In this document: one piece after another, positions 1 through 7,091 of the stretch
Layout: each line of letters begins with the position of its first letter
How positions within the stretch are numbered: the stretch's first letter is position 1
Source of the DNA: CAZRHR01 sp964599915
GTDB taxonomy: Bacteria > Bacteroidota > Bacteroidia > CAIKAF01
Length of the DNA stretch: 34,821 bases
NCBI GenBank assembly: GCA_964599915.1
Contig: CAZRHR010000021.1
Coordinates: forward strand, 1-34,821
Direction: 5' to 3'
Position numbers and translations under genes: made by a program
Notes under the pieces: model-generated
The model's input: only the letters and a program-made list of their open reading frames with translations
Databases searched by the model: none
Told to the model about the DNA's origin: nothing

Positions 1-18
1 CCACAAAAGCGGCAAATC

Positions 19-711
19 ATGCAAAAAAATATTTTAATTGTTGGCGGAAGCAGCGGCATTGGCCGGGCATTGGCCGAAAGTTTATCCGGTCATCAGGTTC
101 ATGTATGGAGCCGAACATCTAAGGATCTTGAGCACCTTTCTCACGTGCAGTGGCAGGAAGTCGACATGCGCAACGTAAGTCAATTGCCTGAGATTTCCGG
201 ACCGCTCGATGGCGTTGTTTATGCTCCGGGAACCATTTTACTGAAACCTTTCCGAGGTTTAAAAGAAGCGGATTTCATGGACGACTGGCAGGTGAATTTT
301 ATGGGCGCCGTGAAAGTTTTGCAACATGCAGAAGCTGCGTTGAAACAATCCACCCATGCCTCCGTGGTGCTATTTAGTACCGTTGCTGTACAAACGGGCA
401 TGCCGTTTCACACTTCCATTGCCTCTGCCAAGGGCGCAGTAGAAGGTTTGGTTCGTTCCTTAGCTGCAGAATGGGCCCCGAAAATTCGGGTGAACGCCAT
501 TGCACCAAGTTTAACTGCCACCCCACTGGCAGAGCGTTTACTTCGGGATGAAGAAAAAGTAAAAGCAGCAGGCGCACGCCATCCATTACAAAGAATCAGC
601 GGGCCTACGGAGTTAGCTCATTTGGCCCAATTTTTATTGGGTGAAAATGCCTTAGGCTTTACCGGACAGATTTTTCACCCGGATAACGGCATGTCGGCCC
701 TAAAAATCTGA
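19..711 (+). CDS. SDR-family (Rossmann-fold) protein, atypical active site
   Basis: A 230-residue single-domain short-chain dehydrogenase/reductase-like protein. The nucleotide-binding glycine motif GGSSGIG lies at residues 9-15, and the family features VNFMGA (Asn93) and RVNAIAPS (about 157-164) are present. By ungapped alignment the catalytic Ser is Thr121 and the catalytic Tyr of YxxxK is Ile134, while Lys138 remains, so classical SDR hydride chemistry is doubtful; it may bind NAD(P) or act as a partner protein. The start fits because the first beta strand begins straight after it. It is the first visible gene of an operon: the flavin reductase-like gene starts 5 nt downstream and a photolyase-family gene follows. 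Whether more genes lie upstream cannot be seen. The fold is a firm call; the function is unknown. Confidence 0.85.
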   Translation: MQKNILIVGGSSGIGRALAESLSGHQVHVWSRTSKDLEHLSHVQWQEVDMRNVSQLPEISGPLDGVVYAPGTILLKPFRGLKEADFMDDWQVNFMGAVKVLQHAEAALKQSTHASVVLFSTVAVQTGMPFHTSIASAKGAVEGLVRSLAAEWAPKIRVNAIAPSLTATPLAERLLRDEEKVKAAGARHPLQRISGPTELAHLAQFLLGENALGFTGQIFHPDNGMSALKI

Positions 712-716
712 AGCCC

Positions 717-1373
717 ATGAAAACGTATGTGCAAGCCGATTTTCAAGATTTTGACGAAGTTTTTCGCCGAAATTTTTTTAATACGCTAAGCGGTCCCAAG
801 CCATGTTGGCTCATGGGGACCTTGCATCCGGATGGACGGCCCAATTTTGGTTTGTTTTCCAATGTGGTCCATATAGGCGCCAATCCACCGGCCCTTGGGA
901 TTTTATTTCGACCACTCACGGTGGTTCGGCATAGTTGGGACAACCTGCATCGGGAACAGTTTTGTGCCCTGAGCCTGGTAAATCGTTCCATGTTGGGTGG
1001 TGCCCACCAGTTATCGGCCCCATGGGAAGCCAATGTAGACGAAGCTAAAGTGTCCGGTTTGGCAGTGGAAACTTGGAATAAGGCGGCGGTTATCAAAGAT
1101 GCGCCGGTACAGCTTTTATGCAGGCCTGTTGAAAGTTTAGCCATACAATGGAACCAAACCCAACTTCAGGTTTTAGCCATTGAAGAAGTGCGGGTGCAAG
1201 AAGGTTTGGTAGCTGCCGATGGGCTGGTAGACATGGTGGCGGCAGATGCCATTGCGAGTTTGGGACTTGATGCCTATTTGCAAGTGATGCCGGCTGCACG
1301 ATACCGTTATGCTAAAACAGATCGCCCCCTTACACCTATGGATTGGTTTAAAACCTCCGAGGCACCAAGATGA
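717..1373 (+). CDS. Flavin reductase-like (FMN-binding split barrel) protein
   Basis: A 218-residue protein resembling the flavin reductase-like/DIM6-NTAB family, which binds FMN or FAD in a split beta barrel. Visible family features are the early strand PCWLMGTLHPDGRPNFGLFS (about 28-47), the segment PPALGILFRP (about 57-66) and the AHQLSAPWEANVDEAK region (about 97-112), which in the family packs near the flavin. It has no signal peptide and should be cytosolic. The ATG follows the SDR stop by 5 nt, and its TGA overlaps the ATG of the photolyase-family gene (ATGA), so the two are probably translationally coupled. An attractive role is to supply or keep reduced flavin for the photolyase-like neighbour; that is inference from context only. 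Its substrate is not evident. Confidence 0.85.
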   Translation: MKTYVQADFQDFDEVFRRNFFNTLSGPKPCWLMGTLHPDGRPNFGLFSNVVHIGANPPALGILFRPLTVVRHSWDNLHREQFCALSLVNRSMLGGAHQLSAPWEANVDEAKVSGLAVETWNKAAVIKDAPVQLLCRPVESLAIQWNQTQLQVLAIEEVRVQEGLVAADGLVDMVAADAIASLGLDAYLQVMPAARYRYAKTDRPLTPMDWFKTSEAPR

Positions 1374-2845
1374 TTTCCATTGTTTGGTTTAAAAGAGACC
1401 TTCGTTTGGAGGATCATTTACCCATTCAGCAAGCACTTGAGAAAGGTCTACCCACATTGTTTTTGTATGTGTTTGAGCCTTCTGTATGGAAAGATCCTCA
1501 TTATGATGCCAGACACCGCCGTTTTATTGAGGAAAGTTTAGCTGAAATGTCCGCTCAACTTAGCGCAGTTGGCCATACGCTTTACGTAGTGGAAGCCGAG
1601 ATGGATGAGGTGTTGGAGCTTTTAGCTTTGGAGTTCGAGCAATTTGCCTTGTATAGTTATGAGGAAACAGGGCTAAACGTGACTTTCCAAAGAGATTTAA
1701 AAATTAAAAAATGGATGCGCCTTCGCGGGTTGGTATGGGTAGAAGTCCCGCAACAGGGGGTTGTTCGTGGATTTGCCACAGGGCTGGCCTGGCGTGAAAG
1801 GTGGAAAGTTGAAATGACGCGTCCAATGTCACCCACAGATTTGACAAAAGTGCCACCTGTGAAATTGGACCTTCCTCCTTCTTTTATGGCCAAAATACCT
1901 CTGGGTTCAGATGCATCATTTCAGCAAGGAGGGAGAAAGCCTGCATTGTCGCGGCTTGTTGCATTTCTTTCTCATCACCACGGTTTTTACAATGCGTCCA
2001 TTAGCAAGCCTTTGGCCAGCAGGACACATTGTGGCCGACTTTCTCCTTATTTGGCCTTTGGGAACCTAAGCATGCGGGAAGTGTGGCAAGCGCTTTCGGC
2101 CGCCAGAAAGGAGCGGTCTTCCCGGGGTTACCAATCCTTTGGTTCTCGCCTTCAATGGCATTGCCACTTTATCCAAAAGTTTGAGGCAGAATGTGACATG
2201 GAGTTTCGGGCCTTTAATCGCGCTACCGACCAATTACGTTTAGTGAACAGGGAGGATTGGTTTGAGCGCTGGAAGAAAGGAACTACCGGTTATCCATTGG
2301 TAGATGCCTGTATGCGATGTGTAGCGGCCACTGGATATTTGAATTTCAGGATGCGTGCCATGGTGGTGAGTTTTCTAACACACCATTTGTTTTTGGATTG
2401 GCGTTTAGGTGCGCAGTATTTAGGTGCACAGTTTTTAGATTTCGAACCAGGCATTCATTATCCCCAGTTTCATATGCAGGCAGGAAATACGGGAGTGCAT
2501 GTAATTCGTGTATACAATCCTGTAAGACAAGGTTTAATGCATGATGCAAATGGTGATTTTGTGAGGGAATGGGTTCCAGAATTGGCAGGTTTGCCCGGGC
2601 AATTGATTCAAACGCCTTGGGATTTATCTCCCATGGAGCAATGTATGTATGGATTTGAGCTTGGCAACACCTATCCACAGCGGGTGGTGGATATTCGCGT
2701 CACAGGCCGTGCGGCCATGGAGCAATTGATGCAAGCCCATCGCAGCGTTTTGGGAAAGCAAGAGACAAAAAGGATTTTACGTGAGCATGTGACTTCACCC
2801 ATGCGGCGATTTCAGCAAAGGAATGAAAAAAGGCATGGCACATAA
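1370..2845 (+). CDS. Cryptochrome/photolyase-family FAD protein
   Basis: A 491-residue protein with the full photolyase layout: an N-terminal alpha/beta antenna domain (about 1-160, opening MISIVWFKRDLRLEDHLP) and a C-terminal helical FAD domain (about 200-480) with LSPYLAFGNLSMREVW, GYPLVDACMR and RMRAMVVSFLTHHLFLDWR. Canonical photolyases split UV-induced pyrimidine dimers using light and reduced FAD. Here the segment that usually carries the Asn facing FAD N5 and the proximal Trp reads GIHYPQFHMQAG (361-372); ungapped alignment puts His363 and Phe367 at those sites. This marks a divergent clade, so repair activity or a light-sensing role is open. ATG overlaps the preceding stop (ATGA), and the DUF2256 gene overlaps its 3' end. 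The family is certain; the biochemical role is not. Confidence 0.9.
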   Translation: MISIVWFKRDLRLEDHLPIQQALEKGLPTLFLYVFEPSVWKDPHYDARHRRFIEESLAEMSAQLSAVGHTLYVVEAEMDEVLELLALEFEQFALYSYEETGLNVTFQRDLKIKKWMRLRGLVWVEVPQQGVVRGFATGLAWRERWKVEMTRPMSPTDLTKVPPVKLDLPPSFMAKIPLGSDASFQQGGRKPALSRLVAFLSHHHGFYNASISKPLASRTHCGRLSPYLAFGNLSMREVWQALSAARKERSSRGYQSFGSRLQWHCHFIQKFEAECDMEFRAFNRATDQLRLVNREDWFERWKKGTTGYPLVDACMRCVAATGYLNFRMRAMVVSFLTHHLFLDWRLGAQYLGAQFLDFEPGIHYPQFHMQAGNTGVHVIRVYNPVRQGLMHDANGDFVREWVPELAGLPGQLIQTPWDLSPMEQCMYGFELGNTYPQRVVDIRVTGRAAMEQLMQAHRSVLGKQETKRILREHVTSPMRRFQQRNEKRHGT

Positions 2846-2987
2846 AAAGTTGTTTTTACCCGAAAAGGTTTGTGTTGCTTGTGGTCGGCCCTTTAGCTGG
2901 CGGAAGAAGTGGTCCAAAGATTGGGAGCAGGTAAAATATTGCAGTGATAGGTGCAGGCGGGAAAAAGGGAAGTTGCAAGAGCCTTAA
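2835..2987 (+). CDS. DUF2256 small zinc-binding-like protein
   Basis: A 50-residue protein too short for usual ORF cut-offs. It has four cysteines, Cys13, Cys16, Cys36 and Cys40 (CxxC and CxxxC), in a pattern expected to bind one zinc, with basic and aromatic residues between them (RPFSWRKKWSKDW). This matches the DUF2256 family, which is known to sit beside photolyase/cryptochrome-like genes. The gene overlaps the photolyase end by 11 nt in another frame. I chose the ATG at 2835 because family members usually begin MAHKK just before LPEKxC; an in-frame ATG at 2823 would add four residues. The function is unknown. A zinc finger partner or assembly factor of the photolyase-like protein is a guess from context. 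Confidence 0.85.
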   Translation: MAHKKLFLPEKVCVACGRPFSWRKKWSKDWEQVKYCSDRCRREKGKLQEP

Positions 2988-3090
2988 ATAGATGTCTTGG
3001 ATAACCTTTTCAGGCGTTGAGCCTGGGTCTGTCTTAACTTAAAGCTGTTTAATAAATTGATGTTTTCCAATTTAGCTTTTTGGAGAATTG

Positions 3091-3175
3091 GGGCTACGCC
3101 CAACCCCTGCCCGTGGATAATTTATGGAAATTCCCCTAGGTAACTCGGAACGTACCCGCCTATAATCGATTAAAA
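3091..3175. repeat. Structured intergenic repeat, copy 1 (diverged)
   Basis: About 85 bp matching copies 2 and 3 with several substitutions. It opens with the hairpin GGGC-tac-GCCC and ends with the perfect palindrome TAATCGATTA followed by AAA. The middle hairpin is degraded (CCTAG/CTCGG instead of CCGAG/CTCGG). Orientation is unknown. Confidence 0.75.
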
Positions 3176-3283
3176 TGGTTTTGGGGTTAAAGGCGGACTT
3201 GGGCCTAGAGCACTTCAATTCAGGATGAATGACAGGCTGCACCCAGGAATAACAGCTTAATAAACCAACACGTATTATCCGCA

Positions 3284-3377
3284 ACGAAAATCGGGGCTAC
3301 GCCCACCCCTCCCCGTGTTCAATCTATGGAAACCTCCCGAGCTTACTCGGAACCTATCCGCGTATAATCGATTAAAA
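3284..3377. repeat. Structured intergenic repeat, copy 2
   Basis: A 94-bp unit that differs from copy 3 at only two positions by eye. It contains three small inverted repeats in order: GGGC-tac-GCCC, CCGAG-ctta-CTCGG, and the palindrome TAATCGATTA. Conservation of all three elements in nearly identical copies suggests recent duplication or selection on structure. Confidence 0.85.
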
Positions 3378-3531
3378 TAGGTTTATGGCAGTAGTTAGGC
3401 CTGGGCCTCGAAAACCTCAGCCCAAAAGCTTCGAGAAATCCCTCCCGTGAGTTTCAAGAGCCTCCGCGAACAATGAACCGACTGCTCCAATCCTAACCAT
3501 ATTGCCTAAACCCGAACAAAGTCAACCCGCG

Positions 3532-3625
3532 ACGAAAATCTGGGCTACGCCCACCCCTCCCCGTGTTCAATCTATGGAAACCTCCCGAGCTTACTCGGAA
3601 CATATCCGCGTATAATCGATTAAAA
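3532..3625. repeat. Structured intergenic repeat, copy 3
   Basis: A 94-bp unit nearly identical to copy 2 (differences at 3541 and in the AACATATCC segment). It has the same three inverted repeats. It lies 248 bp after copy 2, whereas copies 1 and 2 are about 203 bp apart, so the spacing is irregular and this is not a CRISPR array. Confidence 0.85.
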
Positions 3626-3800
3626 GGGCTGCCTCACAGAAGATTGGAATGGCTTATGTGGCCTCAAATACCATACTCAAACGACCTTGACCGTTGGTAT
3701 TTAATTAGACTGAATTGCCAGCTTCGATTTTCCCTCACTGATAAATCGGACTCAAATTCAATTAGTTTGTATAGTGACTATTGAAGGTTAACAAAGGTCT

Positions 3801-5993
3801 TCATTCGGGATCTTCCTCTAAAAGCATATTTCGACTTTGTTGAATAGAGGACCGAATGATTTGGTCCAATTTTATTAGGCTATCATTGAGTTTTTCCTTG
3901 GCCTCATTTTCGAGTGGGCTTGGCGATTCATTTTCTTTCAACATGGCAATAAGACCCATGGCGTTGGCTAGAGGGGCTCGAAGATGATGTGATGTGTGGT
4001 ACAAGAGGTTTTCCAGAGCTTGATTCCTATCCCTTAATCCAAGTTCAAGACGTTTGAAATGACTTATGTTTCGGGCAATACACCCGGCCCCAGAAATGCG
4101 TTGGTCGACATCATGAATAGGAAAGAGTAGAAATTCAGCCACATCGCCTTTCCAACCCATGGATTTGAGGTCAAATTCTTCCCGTATAGTTGCACCATCA
4201 AAAACTTTATTGAGTTTTTCAAGCCACCAATTCATAGCCATGTGGTCATGTACCAAGCCATGTAAATACCAACCTTCATGTACTGTTCCCTGACTCATTT
4301 GCGTAGCTTCTAGAAAAGGTTGGTTTGCCACCTGTATTTCCAGATTTAAATTAATGGACCAAATGAGGTCTGGAGAATTTGAAATAATCCGGCGGAACAT
4401 TTGAAGAACGGCTTTGTCTGGCTGATGACGGTGAAGTCTTACGTCCGATTTATTTAATCGCAAAAGAATACCATGTTGAAATCGGTTAATTATTGTTTCA
4501 GAAGGGCCTTTAAGGGGTAACCAATGAATCTCTTTGGTTAAGGATCCTCTAAATTCTTGTAATAGCTCTGTTTCAATTTCATGCCATTGTTCAGGTGGCA
4601 TAAAGTGGGTTATCGACCGGTCTAAAAGTTCAGATTTAGGTAATTGAAGAGATTGGCTAATTTCATTGTTGGCATAAAGTATTTTACCTGATTTTCCGAT
4701 GATGAAAAGTGGTAAGTGAATGGCATCTAAATACTCGAATTGAAGTACGCTTTCTTTTTCCTGTAGAGGCGCCTCAAAACTTATTCCATGAATTTTGAGT
4801 GGTATTCCTTCTTCACTGCGTTCAATAAATTGGTGGCTTTCTATGGTTTTTTGTCTCCCGTCTGGGGTTACAATGCGGTAAAAATAATGCGCTTCATTAT
4901 TTCTCTCTAGTGCTTTGAGGGTGTCATAGACTTTGTTCCGATCTTCTGGAACTACCATATTTAACCAATGGTTTGGGTTTTCTTGAAAATCTTGAATTGA
5001 AATACCAAAGAGTTTTTTTGCCCCCTCAGTTCCATACAAAAGTCGGAAGGAATTAAAATCTACGGTCCAACCATTCATGGGTACTTTCGACCAAAAGGTT
5101 TCATGCTGCTCCCATTTCGTTTTTTCTTCTCGCCAGGTGGTTAACGTTCGGGTAAGATCAACCCCTACCATGGAGAGGCTTGGGACCTGTTTATCGCTCG
5201 ACCATTGTAATTCCCAAGCAATATCAACCATCCCATTTTTTCCGGGAAGTCGGGTGATTAAATTGTTTTCAACGGATTTGCCTAAAAGGAAGTGTTGAAT
5301 GGCTTCTGTAAACTTTTTCTTTTCTTGAGGCCGCAACAAGTCTAGAAATGACTTAGGCTCTTTAATTCTAATCAACGACTTAAAACGTTCCGACATGCGC
5401 ATGATCTCCCCCGTAATTGAGAGACTTATCCATATGGTTTCTTCAAAAGGAAGGGCTTTTGAAGGAACGGGAATCGCTGGTTTTGACTTTTTGGAAGCCT
5501 GTTGAACATCCAACATTAACAACAAAAAGTTTTGTCCATTTATAGCCAGCGGATAAATTTGTTTGTTGAAGGTCTGTTGGCCTTTGTTGGGACGCTGATT
5601 TACCGAGGTCTCCTGTTTCAGTTCTCCTAACCCCAATTGAGCAAATGGAATGACTTTTTCTTCTTTTATTTCAAGCCATTGCAAAGCCGCATGGTTAAAT
5701 TTTACAACCATTTCCTGTTCCTTATCCAAGATCAAAACAGGATTCGAAAAGTGGTGGAAGAGTTTTTGGAAATCAGTGAGCCATAACTTTTGTTTTCTTT
5801 TTTTTATTTGTTGGATAAGTAGAAATATCAATAGACTCAAGGATATTAATAATCCCAAATGAAGGATAGCCATGGGAAAAGAGAAAAAAATTAGCTCCCC
5901 CTGACCATGTTTTAAAAACATCAAGCCCAACATTATGGACAGCATGGCGCAAAGGCACGAAAGAAAAAGAATAATGCCGTTTCTGTTGTACAT
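3801..5993 (-). CDS. Membrane multi-PAS sensor protein ending in HisKA, no ATPase domain
   Basis: A 730-residue protein with two N-terminal membrane segments (about 7-27 and 41-63), then four to five PAS-like domains (roughly 74-165, 185-285, 300-405, 415-515 and 530-650), and a terminal HisKA-like helix pair whose H-box is SHHLRAPLANAMGL (phospho-acceptor candidate His669). The Glu that normally follows the His is His670. The reading frame stops about 60 residues after the H-box, and no HATPase_c (N, G1, G2 boxes) follows, so it cannot autophosphorylate in cis. PAS proteins ending this way are known in Bacteroidota; it may be phosphorylated in trans or act by dimer contacts. Three repeats lie just beyond its 3' end, so a truncation is possible but unproven. 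The ligand is unknown. Confidence 0.85.
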   Translation of the reverse strand: MYNRNGIILFLSCLCAMLSIMLGLMFLKHGQGELIFFSFPMAILHLGLLISLSLLIFLLIQQIKKRKQKLWLTDFQKLFHHFSNPVLILDKEQEMVVKFNHAALQWLEIKEEKVIPFAQLGLGELKQETSVNQRPNKGQQTFNKQIYPLAINGQNFLLLMLDVQQASKKSKPAIPVPSKALPFEETIWISLSITGEIMRMSERFKSLIRIKEPKSFLDLLRPQEKKKFTEAIQHFLLGKSVENNLITRLPGKNGMVDIAWELQWSSDKQVPSLSMVGVDLTRTLTTWREEKTKWEQHETFWSKVPMNGWTVDFNSFRLLYGTEGAKKLFGISIQDFQENPNHWLNMVVPEDRNKVYDTLKALERNNEAHYFYRIVTPDGRQKTIESHQFIERSEEGIPLKIHGISFEAPLQEKESVLQFEYLDAIHLPLFIIGKSGKILYANNEISQSLQLPKSELLDRSITHFMPPEQWHEIETELLQEFRGSLTKEIHWLPLKGPSETIINRFQHGILLRLNKSDVRLHRHQPDKAVLQMFRRIISNSPDLIWSINLNLEIQVANQPFLEATQMSQGTVHEGWYLHGLVHDHMAMNWWLEKLNKVFDGATIREEFDLKSMGWKGDVAEFLLFPIHDVDQRISGAGCIARNISHFKRLELGLRDRNQALENLLYHTSHHLRAPLANAMGLIAMLKENESPSPLENEAKEKLNDSLIKLDQIIRSSIQQSRNMLLEEDPE

Positions 5994-6083
5994 TTAAAAA
6001 CAATAGGCTATAAATATAACCTTCTGGGCCTTAAAAAATAATTTTTGAAGTAAAAGATGATGGAAGTTGTTTTAATTTTTTTT

Positions 6084-6148
6084 TATATTTGAAATATGGC
6101 TTTAAGCCTTACCTAAACCCATTAAAAGGCGGCAATTTGCCGCTTTTT
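6084..6148 (+). ncRNA. Possible mini transcription unit: promoter, six-codon ORF, terminator
   Basis: On the plus strand, between two minus-strand genes, a perfect -7 element TATATTTG (6084-6091) is followed 4 nt later by ATG and a six-codon ORF (MALSLT, 6096-6116). The hairpin GGCTT-t-AAGCC (6098-6108) overlaps its start, and a GC-rich hairpin with a T-run closes the unit (to 6148). The -33 element is poor (TTG at 6067-6069 is only 14 nt from the -7 box). It could be a small RNA, a leader-peptide relic, or chance. Confidence 0.3.
6124..6148. terminator. Hairpin terminator downstream of moeB
   Basis: Stem GCGGCA/TGCCGC with a 3-nt loop, extended by an A-run on the left and TTTTT on the right. 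The T-run is better on the plus strand (5 T) than on the minus strand (4 T), so it may end the possible plus-strand unit, the moeB transcript, or both. Confidence 0.6.
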
Positions 6149-6845
6149 ATTTGATGTGCATTACTGTTCCTTTTTCCCAATCGAACAAGACCAATGTACC
6201 TGATTTGATTTTTTTGGGTTGGATACACAGACAGAGTGCCTCCTTGGCTTGCAAGGTTCCCATAAGGGTAGTAACCATGCCAAGTACCCCAGTGTTTTCA
6301 CAATCTTGATCAAACCAAGGTTTTTCAGCTGGAAAAAGCTCACTAAAGGAAGGTTTCTGATGGGGTGAAAAGGTGGCCATCATGCCTTGATTACCATGAA
6401 TTCCTGTAAATATCCATGGTAAATTCAAGCTTTCCGCTGCTTCTGAAATATAATAACGCGCAGTTGGCGTATCTGTACAGTCCAACAGAATATCGTGGCC
6501 GCTTAAATATTCTTTCGCATTTTTTCGACTCAGTCTATCGTTTATGGCTTTACAATGTACATCTGGATTGAGTTGGTGGATTTTTTTTGCCGCTTGTAGG
6601 GCTTTTTCAAATCCAATATCTCCAGGGCCAAAGAGCAATTGTCGGTTTAAATTACTGGCTTGTACTTTATCATCATCAATCAGGGTAAGTGCGCCAATAC
6701 CAGCCATCGCCAATTGAACCGCCGCTGCGGTGCCTAAACCTCCTACGCCTACAATGGCCACTTTGCAAGCCCTTAGTTTTGCCAAACCGGCTTCGCCAAT
6801 ATTGGTGTGGGCCACCAATCGGTCATAACGTGCGTGATGTGCCAT
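6147..6845 (-). CDS. moeB: MoeB/ThiF-family adenylyltransferase for MoaD
   Basis: A 232-residue E1-like enzyme that activates the C-terminal glycine of MoaD with ATP, as needed for sulfur transfer in molybdopterin synthesis. The ATP-binding motif GVGGLG (33-38), the DDDKVQASNLNRQ segment (57-69) and the DCTDTPTAR motif are present, with the DCENTGVLGM segment near residue 190. There is no rhodanese domain. MoeB proteins usually carry two CxxC pairs for structural zinc; here only single cysteines remain near the expected sites, so zinc is probably absent. Its ATG directly follows the moaD stop, and the codons for the MoaD Gly-Gly tail create a GGAGGA ribosome site for it. ThiF is an alternative, but the moaD neighbour favours MoeB. 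Confidence 0.88.
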   Translation of the reverse strand: MAHHARYDRLVAHTNIGEAGLAKLRACKVAIVGVGGLGTAAAVQLAMAGIGALTLIDDDKVQASNLNRQLLFGPGDIGFEKALQAAKKIHQLNPDVHCKAINDRLSRKNAKEYLSGHDILLDCTDTPTARYYISEAAESLNLPWIFTGIHGNQGMMATFSPHQKPSFSELFPAEKPWFDQDCENTGVLGMVTTLMGTLQAKEALCLCIQPKKIKSGTLVLFDWEKGTVMHIK

Positions 6846-7091
6846 TTATCCTCCTGAAAAAGGTGGTAAAAAAACGATTTGATCTCCTGATACGAGTACT
6901 TGATCTTCTTTTGCCCAGTGATGGTTCACTGCAACGGTCCAAGTATAACGTGCCGCCTCAGGAAACTGTTGGATAAAATGGTTGCGAAGCTCTGCCACCG
7001 TGCTTCCTCGTAAATAAACCTCGGTTGTGCCAGCCAAATCTATTAACGAGCCGAAAAGAGTTACGAGTTGTAAATGGTCTGTCATGAACAT
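6846..7091 (-). CDS. moaD: Molybdopterin synthase small subunit MoaD
   Basis: An 81-residue beta-grasp ubiquitin-like sulfur carrier with the diagnostic C-terminus FLPPFSGG, whose final Gly is thiocarboxylated and donates sulfur to the pterin precursor. I place the start at the ATG at 7089-7091, which overlaps the moeA stop as TAATG; an ATG at 7085 would also give a good protein, while the longer reading from 7130 would sit inside moeA. The large subunit MoaE and the early-step enzymes MoaA and MoaC are not in the window and must be elsewhere if the pathway is complete. It is cotranscribed with moeA and moeB. Confidence 0.9.
   Translation of the reverse strand: MFMTDHLQLVTLFGSLIDLAGTTEVYLRGSTVAELRNHFIQQFPEAARYTWTVAVNHHWAKEDQVLVSGDQIVFLPPFSGG

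Larger units (their letters stand above)
2988..3800. other. 813-bp gene-free stretch with repeats
   Basis: Between the DUF2256 stop and the end of the multi-PAS gene no convincing gene is visible. Open frames of 70-73 codons on either strand run through the repeat copies and show no recognisable family. The stretch holds three copies of a structured repeat (listed separately); sequence just after copies 1 and 2 is also similar, so the ancestral unit may be about 130 bp or longer. The stretch 3630-3800 shows nothing I can identify. Confidence 0.7.

Noticed and set aside
743..1144. A 133-codon open frame on the minus strand inside the flavin reductase-like gene
   Set aside because: It is wholly antisense to a gene with clear family motifs and has no recognisable domain.
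3091..3625. Repeat copies considered as a CRISPR array
   Set aside because: Units are 84-94 bp, only three in number, irregularly spaced with long partly related spacers, and no cas gene is present.
3072..3784. Open frames of 70 and 73 codons (3072-3284 minus, 3563-3784 plus) in the repeat region
   Set aside because: Both run through the structured repeat copies and match no family; the open frames follow from the repeat sequence.
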